Shown here: piece after piece, positions 12,767 through 20,401 of the stretch
How the letters are laid out: every line of letters begins with the position of its first letter
How positions within the stretch are numbered: the stretch's first letter is position 1
Assembly: GCA_015061035.1 (NCBI GenBank)
Contig: SUXK01000008.1
Span: forward strand, 21,506 to 85,505
Reading direction: 5' to 3'
Length of the DNA stretch: 64,000 nucleotides
Source: Bacteroidales bacterium
GTDB lineage: Bacteria > Bacteroidota > Bacteroidia > Bacteroidales > G3-4614
Made by a program: the position numbers and the translations under genes
Notes under the pieces: generated by a model
The model's database searches: none
The model's input: the letters and a program-made list of their open reading frames with translations, nothing else
What the model was told of the DNA's origin: nothing

Positions 12767-14935
12767 TTAAATTCCTCTCAAACGTTTTGCTGTTTTTAAA
12801 GCCTCGTTGCGTATCTTGTCGCTATAAGCATCACTTGCCCACACTTGTTCGCAGAAGGTTGCCAACTCGTTACGTTTGTATGAGTAGTTGAACCATCCGA
12901 ATGCCTCTATTATTGTAAGGCGGAAATCTTCGTTACTCTCCTCTTGAAACATCTGTATTAACTTGTCTGTTACAGTGTGTAGGTTTTTGTTACGGAAGTT
13001 ACGCACCATATTTGTTTTCTCTTTTATGGTTGCTTCCGGCAAATCTAACTCATTCTCCAACAAAGTGTTGTTATAACGATCAAATGCTGCCATTATACGA
13101 GCCACCTGTTTCTCTTTGTCGTAGTAGTTTTTACAGGGGTCTTGTTTTATGAACTCTGCTACAACTTTCTCATGAGGGAACATCTCTACTGCTCCACGTA
13201 GTTGAAAATCAACTCGTGAGCCGTTTGCTATGCGTGAGAATGCCGATACTAATGCAGGCATAATGCGTTCATCACCACATTTTCCTGCATATATTGCTCC
13301 AAAGCGTTGTACTATCTCATATGAGTCGTTAAGAGCAAGTGTGATTGCCTCAACAAAGTTGTCATCTTTAAAAGTTGTTAACATCATAAAGGCTACAAGT
13401 CGAACGGTGTTCTCTGGTGATGTTTTGAATATCTCTAATAACTCCTCTGATGTTATGCCTTTGTTTTTAACCAACATCTCCATAGCAAAGCATTTGATTG
13501 CAACAGGTGCATTTTTCAACTGTTTTTTCCAGAACTTGTTGTTTTTGTATATTGCCTCGTTTACATCAAACATTATCTCCTCTCCTGGTGCAAAAGCAAA
13601 TGTTGGATCGCCATATATGTGCGCACCTAAATAGGGATTGTATTTTACCATATTTCCTACTCGCAATCCGTAACCTAACATTCCAACATGGCGGTCGCAC
13701 CATTTATCTTGCAACGAGTTTACGCTGTTTGCTATGGTTACTACACACTCGCCCTCCTCAAAGATATACTCCTCTGCCATATAGGCATCGTGGTTGAATG
13801 CTCCATTGAAACATGCATCAAGGAATACAACCTTTGCATTGGGTTGGTATTTGCCAAGGTCGGTAATATGAAGGTCTAATTTATCGTTATATAGTGAATC
13901 TTCAAGTATTGATGTGCGTGTAAATATTGAGTCGAGCCAATGTAAGGGTATGTCGTATTTTTTTGCCCAACGCTCACGCGCTGCATCAGGATCTTCGCCA
14001 CCCTCTACCGCTTTACGTATTTTTGAGCGGAAGAAACGGTTTGCCGACTTCAACTCGTCTGTTGCATTTTTTGGTAATGGAAATCCGTTTAGAAACTCTT
14101 CATCAGGGTATCCATGGTGGTGCAATATTGCTAACGAAAGATCTTTGCGTTGCATTTGACACATTAGTGGGAATTTACTGAACTCATCATCAAGGTGATC
14201 CATAAATACTATTCCGTTTGCTTGACGTTGCAACCATGGGAAGTGTTCGCGATATGCTATTTTCTCATCCATACGAGCAAGGATAGATTCTGAATTGTAT
14301 CCATGCCCCGCAAAGTAGAATATTTGAGAAAGTGTTTCGTTTTTCTCTTTTTGTGCCACCACTTTTTTGAGGTATGCTTTTAAGCGGTCGTATTTTGTTT
14401 TATCTCCTTTATCGCAAGTTTTAATGCGTCCTGAGTATAACTCGGGAGAACATACTTGTGTTGAGGTTGCTGGTAGTGTATAGTAAAAAAGATTGGGTTT
14501 CTTCTCATCTTGTGCTATAAACTCAAACTCTAAATCCAAATCATCGTAGAAACGATCCGATGGACAAGAACTCCTCTCCATGCGTTTCATTGATTGTTTG
14601 GGTTTAAAACCTGATGCAAAGTGTTGTGCATCAAATAACATTGGAACGGGAATATCTCCAATGAATACCATACCCTCAATAGGGGCATCTTTTTGTGTTG
14701 CCAAACTCTTTATTTGGGCCTTGATTGAGTCTGGGTTATACCATACATCCTCAACAATGTAAGTTTTTAATCCCTGTTTTTCGATTGATTGAGCGTATGC
14801 ATCAACTTCGGCTTTTGCCTCTTTATAACTCACTTTGTCGATAAAAATTGCAAATCCTTTTTCGGCTGCAATTACTGATGTTGTGCACAATAGTGCAACA
14901 ATAAACAACACTCTCTTTAAATTTAGCACTTTCAT
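12767..14935 (-). CDS. Secreted C25 (gingipain-like) cysteine peptidase with probable HEAT-repeat C-terminus
   Basis: Signal peptide (MKVLNLKRVLFIVALLCTTS...A) followed by a caspase/gingipain-like fold. Strand GMVFIGDIPVP and IFYFAGHG precede the putative catalytic His274 (LHHHGYP) and Cys375 (VVFLDACFNGAF), the latter followed by EEGECVVTIANS, as in clan CD family C25. Residues from about 490 to 722 are helical with recurring pairs (RLVAFMML, VQRFGAIYAG, RLTIIEAFGW) resembling HEAT repeats. There is no type IX C-terminal domain and no obvious propeptide, so it is probably periplasmic and not a classical gingipain. The long His-Cys gap (101 residues) is unusual. A divergent promoter lies at 15017-15047. 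Peptidase activity is inferred from the dyad only. Confidence 0.75.
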   Translation of the reverse strand: MKVLNLKRVLFIVALLCTTSVIAAEKGFAIFIDKVSYKEAKAEVDAYAQSIEKQGLKTYIVEDVWYNPDSIKAQIKSLATQKDAPIEGMVFIGDIPVPMLFDAQHFASGFKPKQSMKRMERSSCPSDRFYDDLDLEFEFIAQDEKKPNLFYYTLPATSTQVCSPELYSGRIKTCDKGDKTKYDRLKAYLKKVVAQKEKNETLSQIFYFAGHGYNSESILARMDEKIAYREHFPWLQRQANGIVFMDHLDDEFSKFPLMCQMQRKDLSLAILHHHGYPDEEFLNGFPLPKNATDELKSANRFFRSKIRKAVEGGEDPDAARERWAKKYDIPLHWLDSIFTRTSILEDSLYNDKLDLHITDLGKYQPNAKVVFLDACFNGAFNHDAYMAEEYIFEEGECVVTIANSVNSLQDKWCDRHVGMLGYGLRVGNMVKYNPYLGAHIYGDPTFAFAPGEEIMFDVNEAIYKNNKFWKKQLKNAPVAIKCFAMEMLVKNKGITSEELLEIFKTSPENTVRLVAFMMLTTFKDDNFVEAITLALNDSYEIVQRFGAIYAGKCGDERIMPALVSAFSRIANGSRVDFQLRGAVEMFPHEKVVAEFIKQDPCKNYYDKEKQVARIMAAFDRYNNTLLENELDLPEATIKEKTNMVRNFRNKNLHTVTDKLIQMFQEESNEDFRLTIIEAFGWFNYSYKRNELATFCEQVWASDAYSDKIRNEALKTAKRLRGI

Positions 14936-15016
14936 TTTATTAGATTTTTAATTTTAATTTTTCACCCTATTTTCCTTCTGATTTTTAATATATCAGAATT
15001 TTTAATTTACAATTAA

Positions 15017-15047
15017 CAAAGGTAAAAATTATTTTCCATCTTTGCAA
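15017..15047 (-). promoter_or_regulatory. Promoter for the C25-like peptidase gene
   Basis: Minus strand TTG (15047-15045), 20 bp, TACCTTTG (15024-15017), an excellent Bacteroidetes match. Predicted leader of about 75 nt. Confidence 0.65.
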
Positions 15048-15151
15048 GTTTTAGACTATCTGCTATTAGTTTTATGTTAACAAGCAAAATCAAGTCTTTA
15101 TTTTTGCAAAGGAACTACAACTAATTTGAGAATAATATGTTCTCTCATATC

Positions 15152-15179
15152 TTGTTTAAATAAAAACTTTGTATTTTTG
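15152..15179 (+). promoter_or_regulatory. Promoter for the small membrane protein pair
   Basis: TTG (15152-15154), 17 bp, TATTTTTG (15172-15179), about 30 bp before the ATG at 15210. Spacing is slightly short of the usual 19-20 bp. Confidence 0.45.
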
Positions 15180-15209
15180 TTTAGATAAATGATATGGCAA
15201 AATATATAA

Positions 15210-15572
15210 ATGATTATGATTAAATTAATAAAAGATATATTTAGAAAATTTTCTGCTTTAGATATAGCAAGTTTTATATTGGCTGTTGCTCTGCTTTTAT
15301 GTTTTGCTGATTTACCTTATGGTTACTATACTATAGTTAGAATTTTTGCCACAATAGTAATGTGTTTATGGGCTACCATATTCTATTCAAAAGGGAGCAA
15401 AACATTGATGATGATAGCAATAGGTATTGCCATTCTTTTTCAACCATTCTTTAAAATAGTACTTGACAAAGATAGTTGGTTGGTGGTTGATGTAGTTGTT
15501 GCTTTAGCAATGCTGATTTTACCCTTTGTTAAGGATAAGATAAAAGCGAAAGAAGAGAACGACGCTAATTAA
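15210..15572 (+). CDS. Small four-helix membrane protein, DUF6804-like
   Basis: A 120-residue inner-membrane protein with about four hydrophobic segments (16-35, 40-58, 66-84, 92-108) and a charged C-terminus. The phrase LPYGYYTIVRI and the FQPFFKIVLDKDSW segment resemble the DUF6804 family of unknown function. A second ATG two codons on is an equally possible start. It is followed after 13 bp by another membrane protein gene. No function can be assigned. Confidence 0.7.
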   Translation: MIMIKLIKDIFRKFSALDIASFILAVALLLCFADLPYGYYTIVRIFATIVMCLWATIFYSKGSKTLMMIAIGIAILFQPFFKIVLDKDSWLVVDVVVALAMLILPFVKDKIKAKEENDAN

Positions 15573-15585
15573 TAACACATAAGTT

Positions 15586-15825
15586 ATGAGAGGAATATTA
15601 AGGTTTTTGTTGTACATTTTTGCTTTTGCAAATATTATTTTTGCAATAGCAGGATTCTATTTGGTTGCCACCGATATTGGGATTGGTGAAAATGGAATAA
15701 ATTTAATTGCCGCTATTCTCCTAATTTTCAATGCTATTGTATGTATTATTCTGAGCAGAAAATTAAAAATACACAAAGATAAGTTCTACACCGAAGAGGA
15801 GTTTTTAAGAAAGAGATATAGATAG
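15586..15825 (+). CDS. Small two-helix membrane protein, unknown function
   Basis: 79 residues: two transmembrane helices (about 7-27 and 37-58) and a basic cytoplasmic tail ending FLRKRYR. No family is recognised. It lies 13 bp after the DUF6804-like gene in the same orientation and is probably co-transcribed with it. These two genes mark the left shoulder of the defence island. Confidence 0.6.
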   Translation: MRGILRFLLYIFAFANIIFAIAGFYLVATDIGIGENGINLIAAILLIFNAIVCIILSRKLKIHKDKFYTEEEFLRKRYR

Positions 15826-15944
15826 TTGTAAGTCTAATAAAAGAAGGAATATTTCTTATATCATTCAAAATGTTACTATTGGGTAGTGTCTAAGCGTCAT
15901 TTTATATCTTTTGAGCAGAAATTATTGAAGTAAACAATGAAAAA

Positions 15945-15987
15945 GGTTGTAGTCGTACAACCATATTGAAAACATTTTGTATATTTG
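15945..15987 (+). promoter_or_regulatory. Fic promoter with overlapping palindrome
   Basis: Perfect -7 box TATATTTG (15980-15987), 29 bp before the fic ATG. The inverted repeat GGTTGTA-gtcg-TACAACC (15945-15962) covers the -33 region, where an operator would sit. No regulator gene is adjacent, so the palindrome's binding partner is unknown. Confidence 0.45.
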
Positions 15988-16015
15988 CTCTGTGTGATAC
16001 TAAATAAGGTACTGT

Positions 16016-17083
16016 ATGAAATATCTTAATATTAAGAAGGCTTTGACTGCATGGCAAGAGTTGCAACCATTATCAGAGAAGGATAGGGATAGACTTAGCC
16101 GTCGCTTTACTGTTGACTTTAACTATAATAGTAACCATATAGAAGGCAATACATTGACTTATGGCCAAACGGAAATCTTATTGTTATTCGGCAAGGTGAT
16201 TGGAGAGGCAAGCGTGCGCGATGTGCAAGAAATGACAGCAAGCAATGTCGGGCTTCACATGATGAAGGAAGAGGCGAAAGTAAAAGAAGCCCCTTTGACA
16301 CAGAACTTTATTAGAACACTACATCAGACATTGCTTCGTGAGGATTATACAGTATTTCGTAATTTGCCTGGCGGAGTGCAGACAAGTTATGTAATACATG
16401 CAGGACAATATAAAACTCGTCCTAATAGTGTGATTACACGATATGGTGACAGATTTGAATATGCTTCTCCTGAAGAAACTCCCAGTCTGATGGCAGACTT
16501 AGTGGATTGGTATAACAAGGCAGAGCAAGAAGGTAAACTTACCCCTATAGAGTTGGCAGCATTATTCCATTACCGTTATATACGCATTCATCCCTTTGAA
16601 GATGGTAATGGTCGTATAGCTCGATTGATGGTGAACTTTATCCTTACTCGTCACGATTATCCAATGATTGTTGTTCGTAGCCGCAAGAAGAGTGAATATT
16701 TGGAGGCCTTACATCAGGCAGACCTCGAGGTGGGACCTATCCCTAGTGATGGTGCTCATGCTGACATCAAGAACATCCGTCCTTTCTTGAAATACTTCAA
16801 TGATTTGGTTGCTACGGAGGTGTATAACGATGTCCTGTTTGTAAGTGAGAAGAATGAAAATGTGTGGTGGTATGATGGTGAACGAATAGTATTCCGCACT
16901 CCTAATTACACGAAGATATTAAATGCTATGCGAACTGAACCGATATTGACACTCGCGGATATGAAAGAGATAACGGGTATAAGCATCGCAGCCATTCAGA
17001 AACTGCTAGACCAACTCATTCAAAAGAAGTATGTTGAGCGTGGTGAGAAGGATGGTAGCTGGAGAGTGTTTGTGACGCAGTAA
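16016..17083 (+). CDS. Fic family AMPylase-type protein with N-terminal inhibitory helix and C-terminal wHTH
   Basis: Fic enzymes transfer AMP or a related moiety to target hydroxyls. The core motif HPFEDGNGRIAR starts at catalytic His192. An inhibitory helix motif SNHIEG (Ser39-Gly44, S/TxxxE/N type) at the N-terminus makes this a class II, self-restrained Fic. The C-terminal 90 residues (about 270-355) look like a winged helix (TLADMKEITGISIAAIQKLLDQL), implying DNA binding. Length 355 is normal. No separate antitoxin gene is needed or seen. It is the first gene of the accessory island and more GC-rich than the DUF262 gene that follows. Target unknown. Confidence 0.9.
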   Translation: MKYLNIKKALTAWQELQPLSEKDRDRLSRRFTVDFNYNSNHIEGNTLTYGQTEILLLFGKVIGEASVRDVQEMTASNVGLHMMKEEAKVKEAPLTQNFIRTLHQTLLREDYTVFRNLPGGVQTSYVIHAGQYKTRPNSVITRYGDRFEYASPEETPSLMADLVDWYNKAEQEGKLTPIELAALFHYRYIRIHPFEDGNGRIARLMVNFILTRHDYPMIVVRSRKKSEYLEALHQADLEVGPIPSDGAHADIKNIRPFLKYFNDLVATEVYNDVLFVSEKNENVWWYDGERIVFRTPNYTKILNAMRTEPILTLADMKEITGISIAAIQKLLDQLIQKKYVERGEKDGSWRVFVTQ

Positions 17084-17204
17084 AACTGAGAAGCAGATGC
17101 CTCTCCGTGAACCAGACCTGTTGATTGTGCTGACCGGTGGAGAGTTCGCATATACTCGTGAGGATGGCGTGAAGGTAATCCCACTCGGATGCTTAAAAGA
17201 TTAA
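17076..17204 (+). pseudogene. C-terminal remnant of an ATPase-like protein
   Basis: In the +3-type frame overlapping the end of fic, an open stretch closed upstream by TGA (17073-17075) reads ...PDLLIVLTGGEFAYTRED, then GVKVIPLGCLKD and stop at 17202-17204. This resembles the extreme C-terminus of Bacteroidetes ATPase/ATP-binding proteins of mobile islands. Only about 40 codons survive. It is a scar of an earlier gene left by insertion or deletion next to fic. A short internal ATG (17097) makes a tiny ORF possible but unlikely. Confidence 0.45.
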
Positions 17205-17248
17205 GTTGATACATAAAACTACAATAAATACTTAAATTTTTATATTAT

Positions 17249-18982
17249 ATGAAGATGACCCCACGAGAGAGTACAATAGGAAGTATTCTCAATATAAAAA
17301 ATAAACAGTATGAAATTCCTAGATTCCAGAGAGAGTATTCTTGGGAAAAGAAACATTACAAGGAGTTTCTAGAGGATATGATTTCCAATATAAATGTAAA
17401 TGATGACAACCTTGAAACAACCCAGTACTTTATGGGGACAATGCTTTTTGTTGGAGATAAAGATAAGCCAACAAAAGACCCTGTTTATGTTGTAGATGGT
17501 CAGCAAAGATTAACAACTGTAACAATCCTCTTTTCGGTTATTGCTCATTTGTTTAAGAAATTGGGGCAACAAGCTCTCTCTGATTCTATGTTCCAATATA
17601 TTATGACAAAGAATAACGATGGTGAAGATATGCGTGTATTAAAAACAGTATCTAGTTATCCTTATTTCTCGTTTTATATTCAATCTATGGATAAGGTTGA
17701 AGTAAACGAGCCTGAGTCAGAAGAGGAAATAAATATTAAGACGACATATGATTTTTTTGCAAAGAATCTTCAAGAAGACAATTTACGTACATTATTCAAG
17801 AAAAAAACGGGAAAAGATTGTGGAAGCATTTCATATATAGACCTTCTTAAAGGAATTAGAGATCAAGTGTTGTCTGCTACAGTTATTGAAATATTGACTG
17901 AAGAAAAGAAAGTGGCAAATACACTGTTTGAAATATTAAATGCAAAAGGTAAGGGTTTGTCTAATGTAGATATGATAAAAAATAAAATATTCGAAGAATT
18001 AGATAGTATAGAACCTGCTGATTTCGCACTAGAAAAATGGAATAAAATACATGATTTTTTGGAAGAGTGTAATGAGGGGGTTGGATTTGCAACCTTTTTA
18101 AGACATTATTTTTCTTCCAAGTATAAATCAGTATCTAAGGCAAACCTTTACGATAAGTTCAAGGAGCTAATTAGAATTTCTGACTATAAGCTTTTTCTGA
18201 AGAATCTTGAGAGCAATGCTATCATATATAGGAAGATTGTGTCTCCACAAAGAAGAGATTATAGTAATAGGAAGGAGTATTATTGGTTGGTTCAGAGTCT
18301 TGAGAATTTCAATAAGGTATTTAATATTATAAACATTAGGGTCCCCCTATTGGCATTATTAGATGCAAAAGAACGAGATGTGATAAGCATGAAAACATTT
18401 AAGGATATTGTGCTTTATATGGAGAATTTTCATTTCGCCTATACTGCTATTTTATCGAAAGGCACAAATAGGGTGGAAAAACATTATTCGACATTTGCTA
18501 TCAAATTGAGGAAGTCTGACAATAAAAAGGATTCTAATATAATCATTGCAGACTTGAAAAAAAATTTAGAATCTCTATATCCGACATATGTTGATTTTAA
18601 AAATAGGTTCATTACCCTTGTCTATACTAAAATAGATAATCCTTTAAATTTAAAAACAAAATATGCGATAAATAAACTTAGCTGTTATTTTGAAAATACA
18701 GAACTATTTGATGATAGAGGTAGTATAGAACATATTTTGCCCGAAACGGAGGGAATTACACAAAATATTGGGAATTTAATTTTACTAGAAGAGAACTTGA
18801 ATGTGGAGGCTGGCAACGAGAGATATGCATTAAAGAAACCAACTTATTCAAAATCAACCTATAAATGGATAAAACAGTTCGTTGAAGATAACAATGAATG
18901 GGAAGAAGGGTCTATTAATAGTCGAGCCGAATCATTGGCAAAAATATATTACGAGAAAATATTTGGTAGATCAATTGAGTGA
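17249..18982 (+). CDS. GmrSD-type DUF262/DUF1524 nuclease (type IV restriction-like)
   Basis: Single-chain homologue of GmrS-GmrD, nucleotide-dependent enzymes that cut modified (for example glucosylated) phage DNA. The N-terminal DUF262 domain has IPRFQREYSWEKKHY and the ParB-like NTP motif VDGQQRLTT (Asp83-Arg87). The C-terminal DUF1524 (HNH-like) domain has IEHILPET (His495) and QNIGNLIL. Length 577 is typical of the fused form. The coding sequence is visibly more AT-rich than fic or the methyltransferases, suggesting separate acquisition. It stands alone between fic and the restriction-modification unit and may be an independent anti-phage gene. Confidence 0.88.
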   Translation: MKMTPRESTIGSILNIKNKQYEIPRFQREYSWEKKHYKEFLEDMISNINVNDDNLETTQYFMGTMLFVGDKDKPTKDPVYVVDGQQRLTTVTILFSVIAHLFKKLGQQALSDSMFQYIMTKNNDGEDMRVLKTVSSYPYFSFYIQSMDKVEVNEPESEEEINIKTTYDFFAKNLQEDNLRTLFKKKTGKDCGSISYIDLLKGIRDQVLSATVIEILTEEKKVANTLFEILNAKGKGLSNVDMIKNKIFEELDSIEPADFALEKWNKIHDFLEECNEGVGFATFLRHYFSSKYKSVSKANLYDKFKELIRISDYKLFLKNLESNAIIYRKIVSPQRRDYSNRKEYYWLVQSLENFNKVFNIINIRVPLLALLDAKERDVISMKTFKDIVLYMENFHFAYTAILSKGTNRVEKHYSTFAIKLRKSDNKKDSNIIIADLKKNLESLYPTYVDFKNRFITLVYTKIDNPLNLKTKYAINKLSCYFENTELFDDRGSIEHILPETEGITQNIGNLILLEENLNVEAGNERYALKKPTYSKSTYKWIKQFVEDNNEWEEGSINSRAESLAKIYYEKIFGRSIE

Positions 18983-19045
18983 TATGTTCTTTTAAATTAA
19001 ACAATGGCATCGAATTGTAATAACTGTAATTCAAAATAATTTTAC

Positions 19046-19053
19046 TATCTTTG
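19046..19053 (+). promoter_or_regulatory. Upstream candidate -7 box TATCTTTG for the R-M transcript
   Basis: Perfect TAnnTTTG match 63 bp after the DUF262 stop. If used, the leader to the methyltransferase ATG would be about 295 nt. A second box lies at 19139-19146. The 371-bp gap 18983-19353 holds these boxes and the three hairpins described next; there is no ORF of note. Confidence 0.35.
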
Positions 19054-19138
19054 AGCAGGAAAACGAACTAAAACCGATAAACAAGACAAGAAGCACAAGA
19101 AGAATAGTATAACATACATATATAAAACAAGTTAGTAT

Positions 19139-19146
19139 TAACTTTG
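19139..19146 (+). promoter_or_regulatory. Candidate -7 box TAACTTTG directly before the structured RNA
   Basis: Perfect TAnnTTTG box. The expected start point (5-8 nt downstream, about 19151-19154) coincides with the first base of the outer stem CTTACTG of the structure at 19154-19272. A matching -33 TTG is not visible at the right spacing. Confidence 0.4.
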
Positions 19147-19153
19147 GTTCTCG

Positions 19154-19272
19154 CTTACTGAAACCTAGGAAATTTCATAATTAGCGAAGGGAATAAAAGT
19201 TGGTGCTCATGCTTTATGGCGTGGGCTTTTATTCCATTTATTCGCTAAAGGCTTTCCTAGGGCCGCAGTAAG
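19154..19272 (+). ncRNA. Structured 119-nt RNA / leader hairpin upstream of the R-M unit
   Basis: Five nested helices: CTTACTG 19154-19160 with CAGTAAG 19266-19272; CCTAGGAAA 19164-19172 with TTTCCTAGG 19253-19261; TTAGCGAA 19181-19188 with TTCGCTAA 19241-19248; GGAATAAAAG 19190-19199 with CTTTTATTCC 19226-19235; GCTCATGC 19205-19212 with GCGTGGGC 19219-19226 (with G-U pairs; base 226 shared). Small asymmetric internal loops separate them, unlike a simple DNA palindrome and like a folded RNA. No match to a named RNA class is recognised. Whether it is a separate small RNA or part of the methyltransferase mRNA is open. Confidence 0.55.
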
Positions 19273-19277
19273 ATAAA

Positions 19278-19315
19278 TTCGAATAAGTCCGCGCTTTTTT
19301 GTGCCCTTATTCGAA
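19278..19315 (+). promoter_or_regulatory. Second leader hairpin
   Basis: Perfect 10-bp stem TTCGAATAAG (19278-19287) / CTTATTCGAA (19306-19315) with an inner GCGC/GTGC extension and a TTTTTT apical loop. The T run is in the loop, so it is not a standard terminator. Confidence 0.5.
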
Positions 19316-19316
19316 C

Positions 19317-19357
19317 GCATAGTCGAAGTTAATCTATCCCAAACTTCGACGATATGC
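19317..19357 (+). promoter_or_regulatory. Third leader hairpin that sequesters the methyltransferase start codon
   Basis: GTCGAAGTT (19322-19330) pairs with AACTTCGAC (19342-19350), and GCATA (19317-19321) pairs with TATGC (19353-19357) beyond a 2-nt bulge. The start codon ATG (19354-19356) is inside the lower stem, so folding should block initiation. Confidence 0.55.
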
Positions 19358-20394
19358 AAGACTCCAAATACACATTCATAGATCTTTTCTCCGGTTGCGG
19401 AGGGCTGTCGCTCGGATTCGAGATGGCTGGTTATAAGTCGCTATTGGCGATTGATAACTGGCAAGATGCTCTTGATACCTACAAGCATAACAACCCTGAC
19501 GCTCGCACTCTCTGTGGCGATCTATCTAAGATTAATCCCGAAGATATTAAGCGAGAATATAACATCGACCGAGTGAGCGTCATTATTGGTGGCCCTCCGT
19601 GTCAAGGCTTCTCAATTGCAGGTAAGCGCATCATTGATGATGAACGAAACAAACTTTACAAATCATTTGTCAGCTTTGTTAGATGCTTTATGCCAGATGC
19701 CTTTGTGATGGAGAATGTGCCAAACATTCTCTCTATTGGCGATGGTGCGGTTAAAGAGTCTATCATCAAAGATTTTAGCGAGTTGGGTTATAATGTAACA
19801 TACAAAGTCCTACTTGCATCTGACTACGGTGTTCCTCAAAATCGTCGAAGAGCCGTATTTGTAGGTTTGAAAAATGGCGAATATACATTTCCATTGCCAA
19901 CTATCACTAATGCCGTGACCACAGAAGAGGCGTTGTCGGATCTTCCTGATGATAGTGTAACGGATGGTGAGGCGTACCCATTGTTGGCGCAAAGTGCTTA
20001 TCAGCAATTTATCCGCCAAGGATGCGCCACGCTGTATAATCATCAAGCGACCATTCATACCGAGCAGACCACGCGCATTATTTCGATGGTTCCCGATGGG
20101 GGCAACTATAAGGATTTACCCAAAGAACTTCAAAAAACTCGTAAAGTACATATTGCGTGGACTCGATTGAATAGCAAGAAGCCAAGCATTACTATTGATA
20201 CTGGACATCGACATCATTTTCACTACTCTTTTAATCGTGTCCCAACTGTGCGAGAAAGTGCCCGTATTCAATCTTTTCCTGACAGTTTCATATTTACGAA
20301 TAGTAAGACAAGTCAATACAAACAGGTGGGAAATGCAGTGCCACCATTAATGGCTAAGGCTATCGCAGAACAACTATTGCTAACCCTTAAATAG
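19354..20394 (+). CDS. DNA (cytosine-5) methyltransferase 1 of the R-M unit
   Basis: Protects one sequence or strand of the cognate site by C5-cytosine methylation. All m5C motifs are present in order: I DLFSGCGGLSLGFE (10-23), IV GGPPCQGFS with catalytic Cys83, VI VMENV, VIII QNRRRAVFVG, a short target recognition region, IX RESARIQSFPD, X YKQVGNAVPP. At 346 residues it is compact. The start codon is buried in a hairpin (19317-19357), and a long structured leader precedes it. The nuclease gene follows after 7 bp. Specificity cannot be read from the sequence. Confidence 0.95.
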   Translation: MQDSKYTFIDLFSGCGGLSLGFEMAGYKSLLAIDNWQDALDTYKHNNPDARTLCGDLSKINPEDIKREYNIDRVSVIIGGPPCQGFSIAGKRIIDDERNKLYKSFVSFVRCFMPDAFVMENVPNILSIGDGAVKESIIKDFSELGYNVTYKVLLASDYGVPQNRRRAVFVGLKNGEYTFPLPTITNAVTTEEALSDLPDDSVTDGEAYPLLAQSAYQQFIRQGCATLYNHQATIHTEQTTRIISMVPDGGNYKDLPKELQKTRKVHIAWTRLNSKKPSITIDTGHRHHFHYSFNRVPTVRESARIQSFPDSFIFTNSKTSQYKQVGNAVPPLMAKAIAEQLLLTLK

Positions 20395-20401
20395 AAGAAC
20401 C

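Noticed and set aside
8864..14935. Sulfur metabolism cluster (mnmA plus C-S lyase)
   Set aside because: Only two adjacent genes, with rmuC and a peptidase in the same run; proximity alone does not support a pathway.
15193..15222. Nine-codon ORF overlapping the DUF6804-like start
   Set aside because: Too short, no conserved feature; explained by chance in A/T-rich sequence.
15938..15970. Ten-codon ORF MKKVVVVQPY upstream of fic
   Set aside because: It coincides with the palindrome and promoter region and lies before the predicted transcript start.
19154..19357. Retron msr/msd-like RNA
   Set aside because: Nested inverted repeats recall a retron ncRNA, but no reverse transcriptase gene is near; methyltransferase and nuclease genes follow instead.
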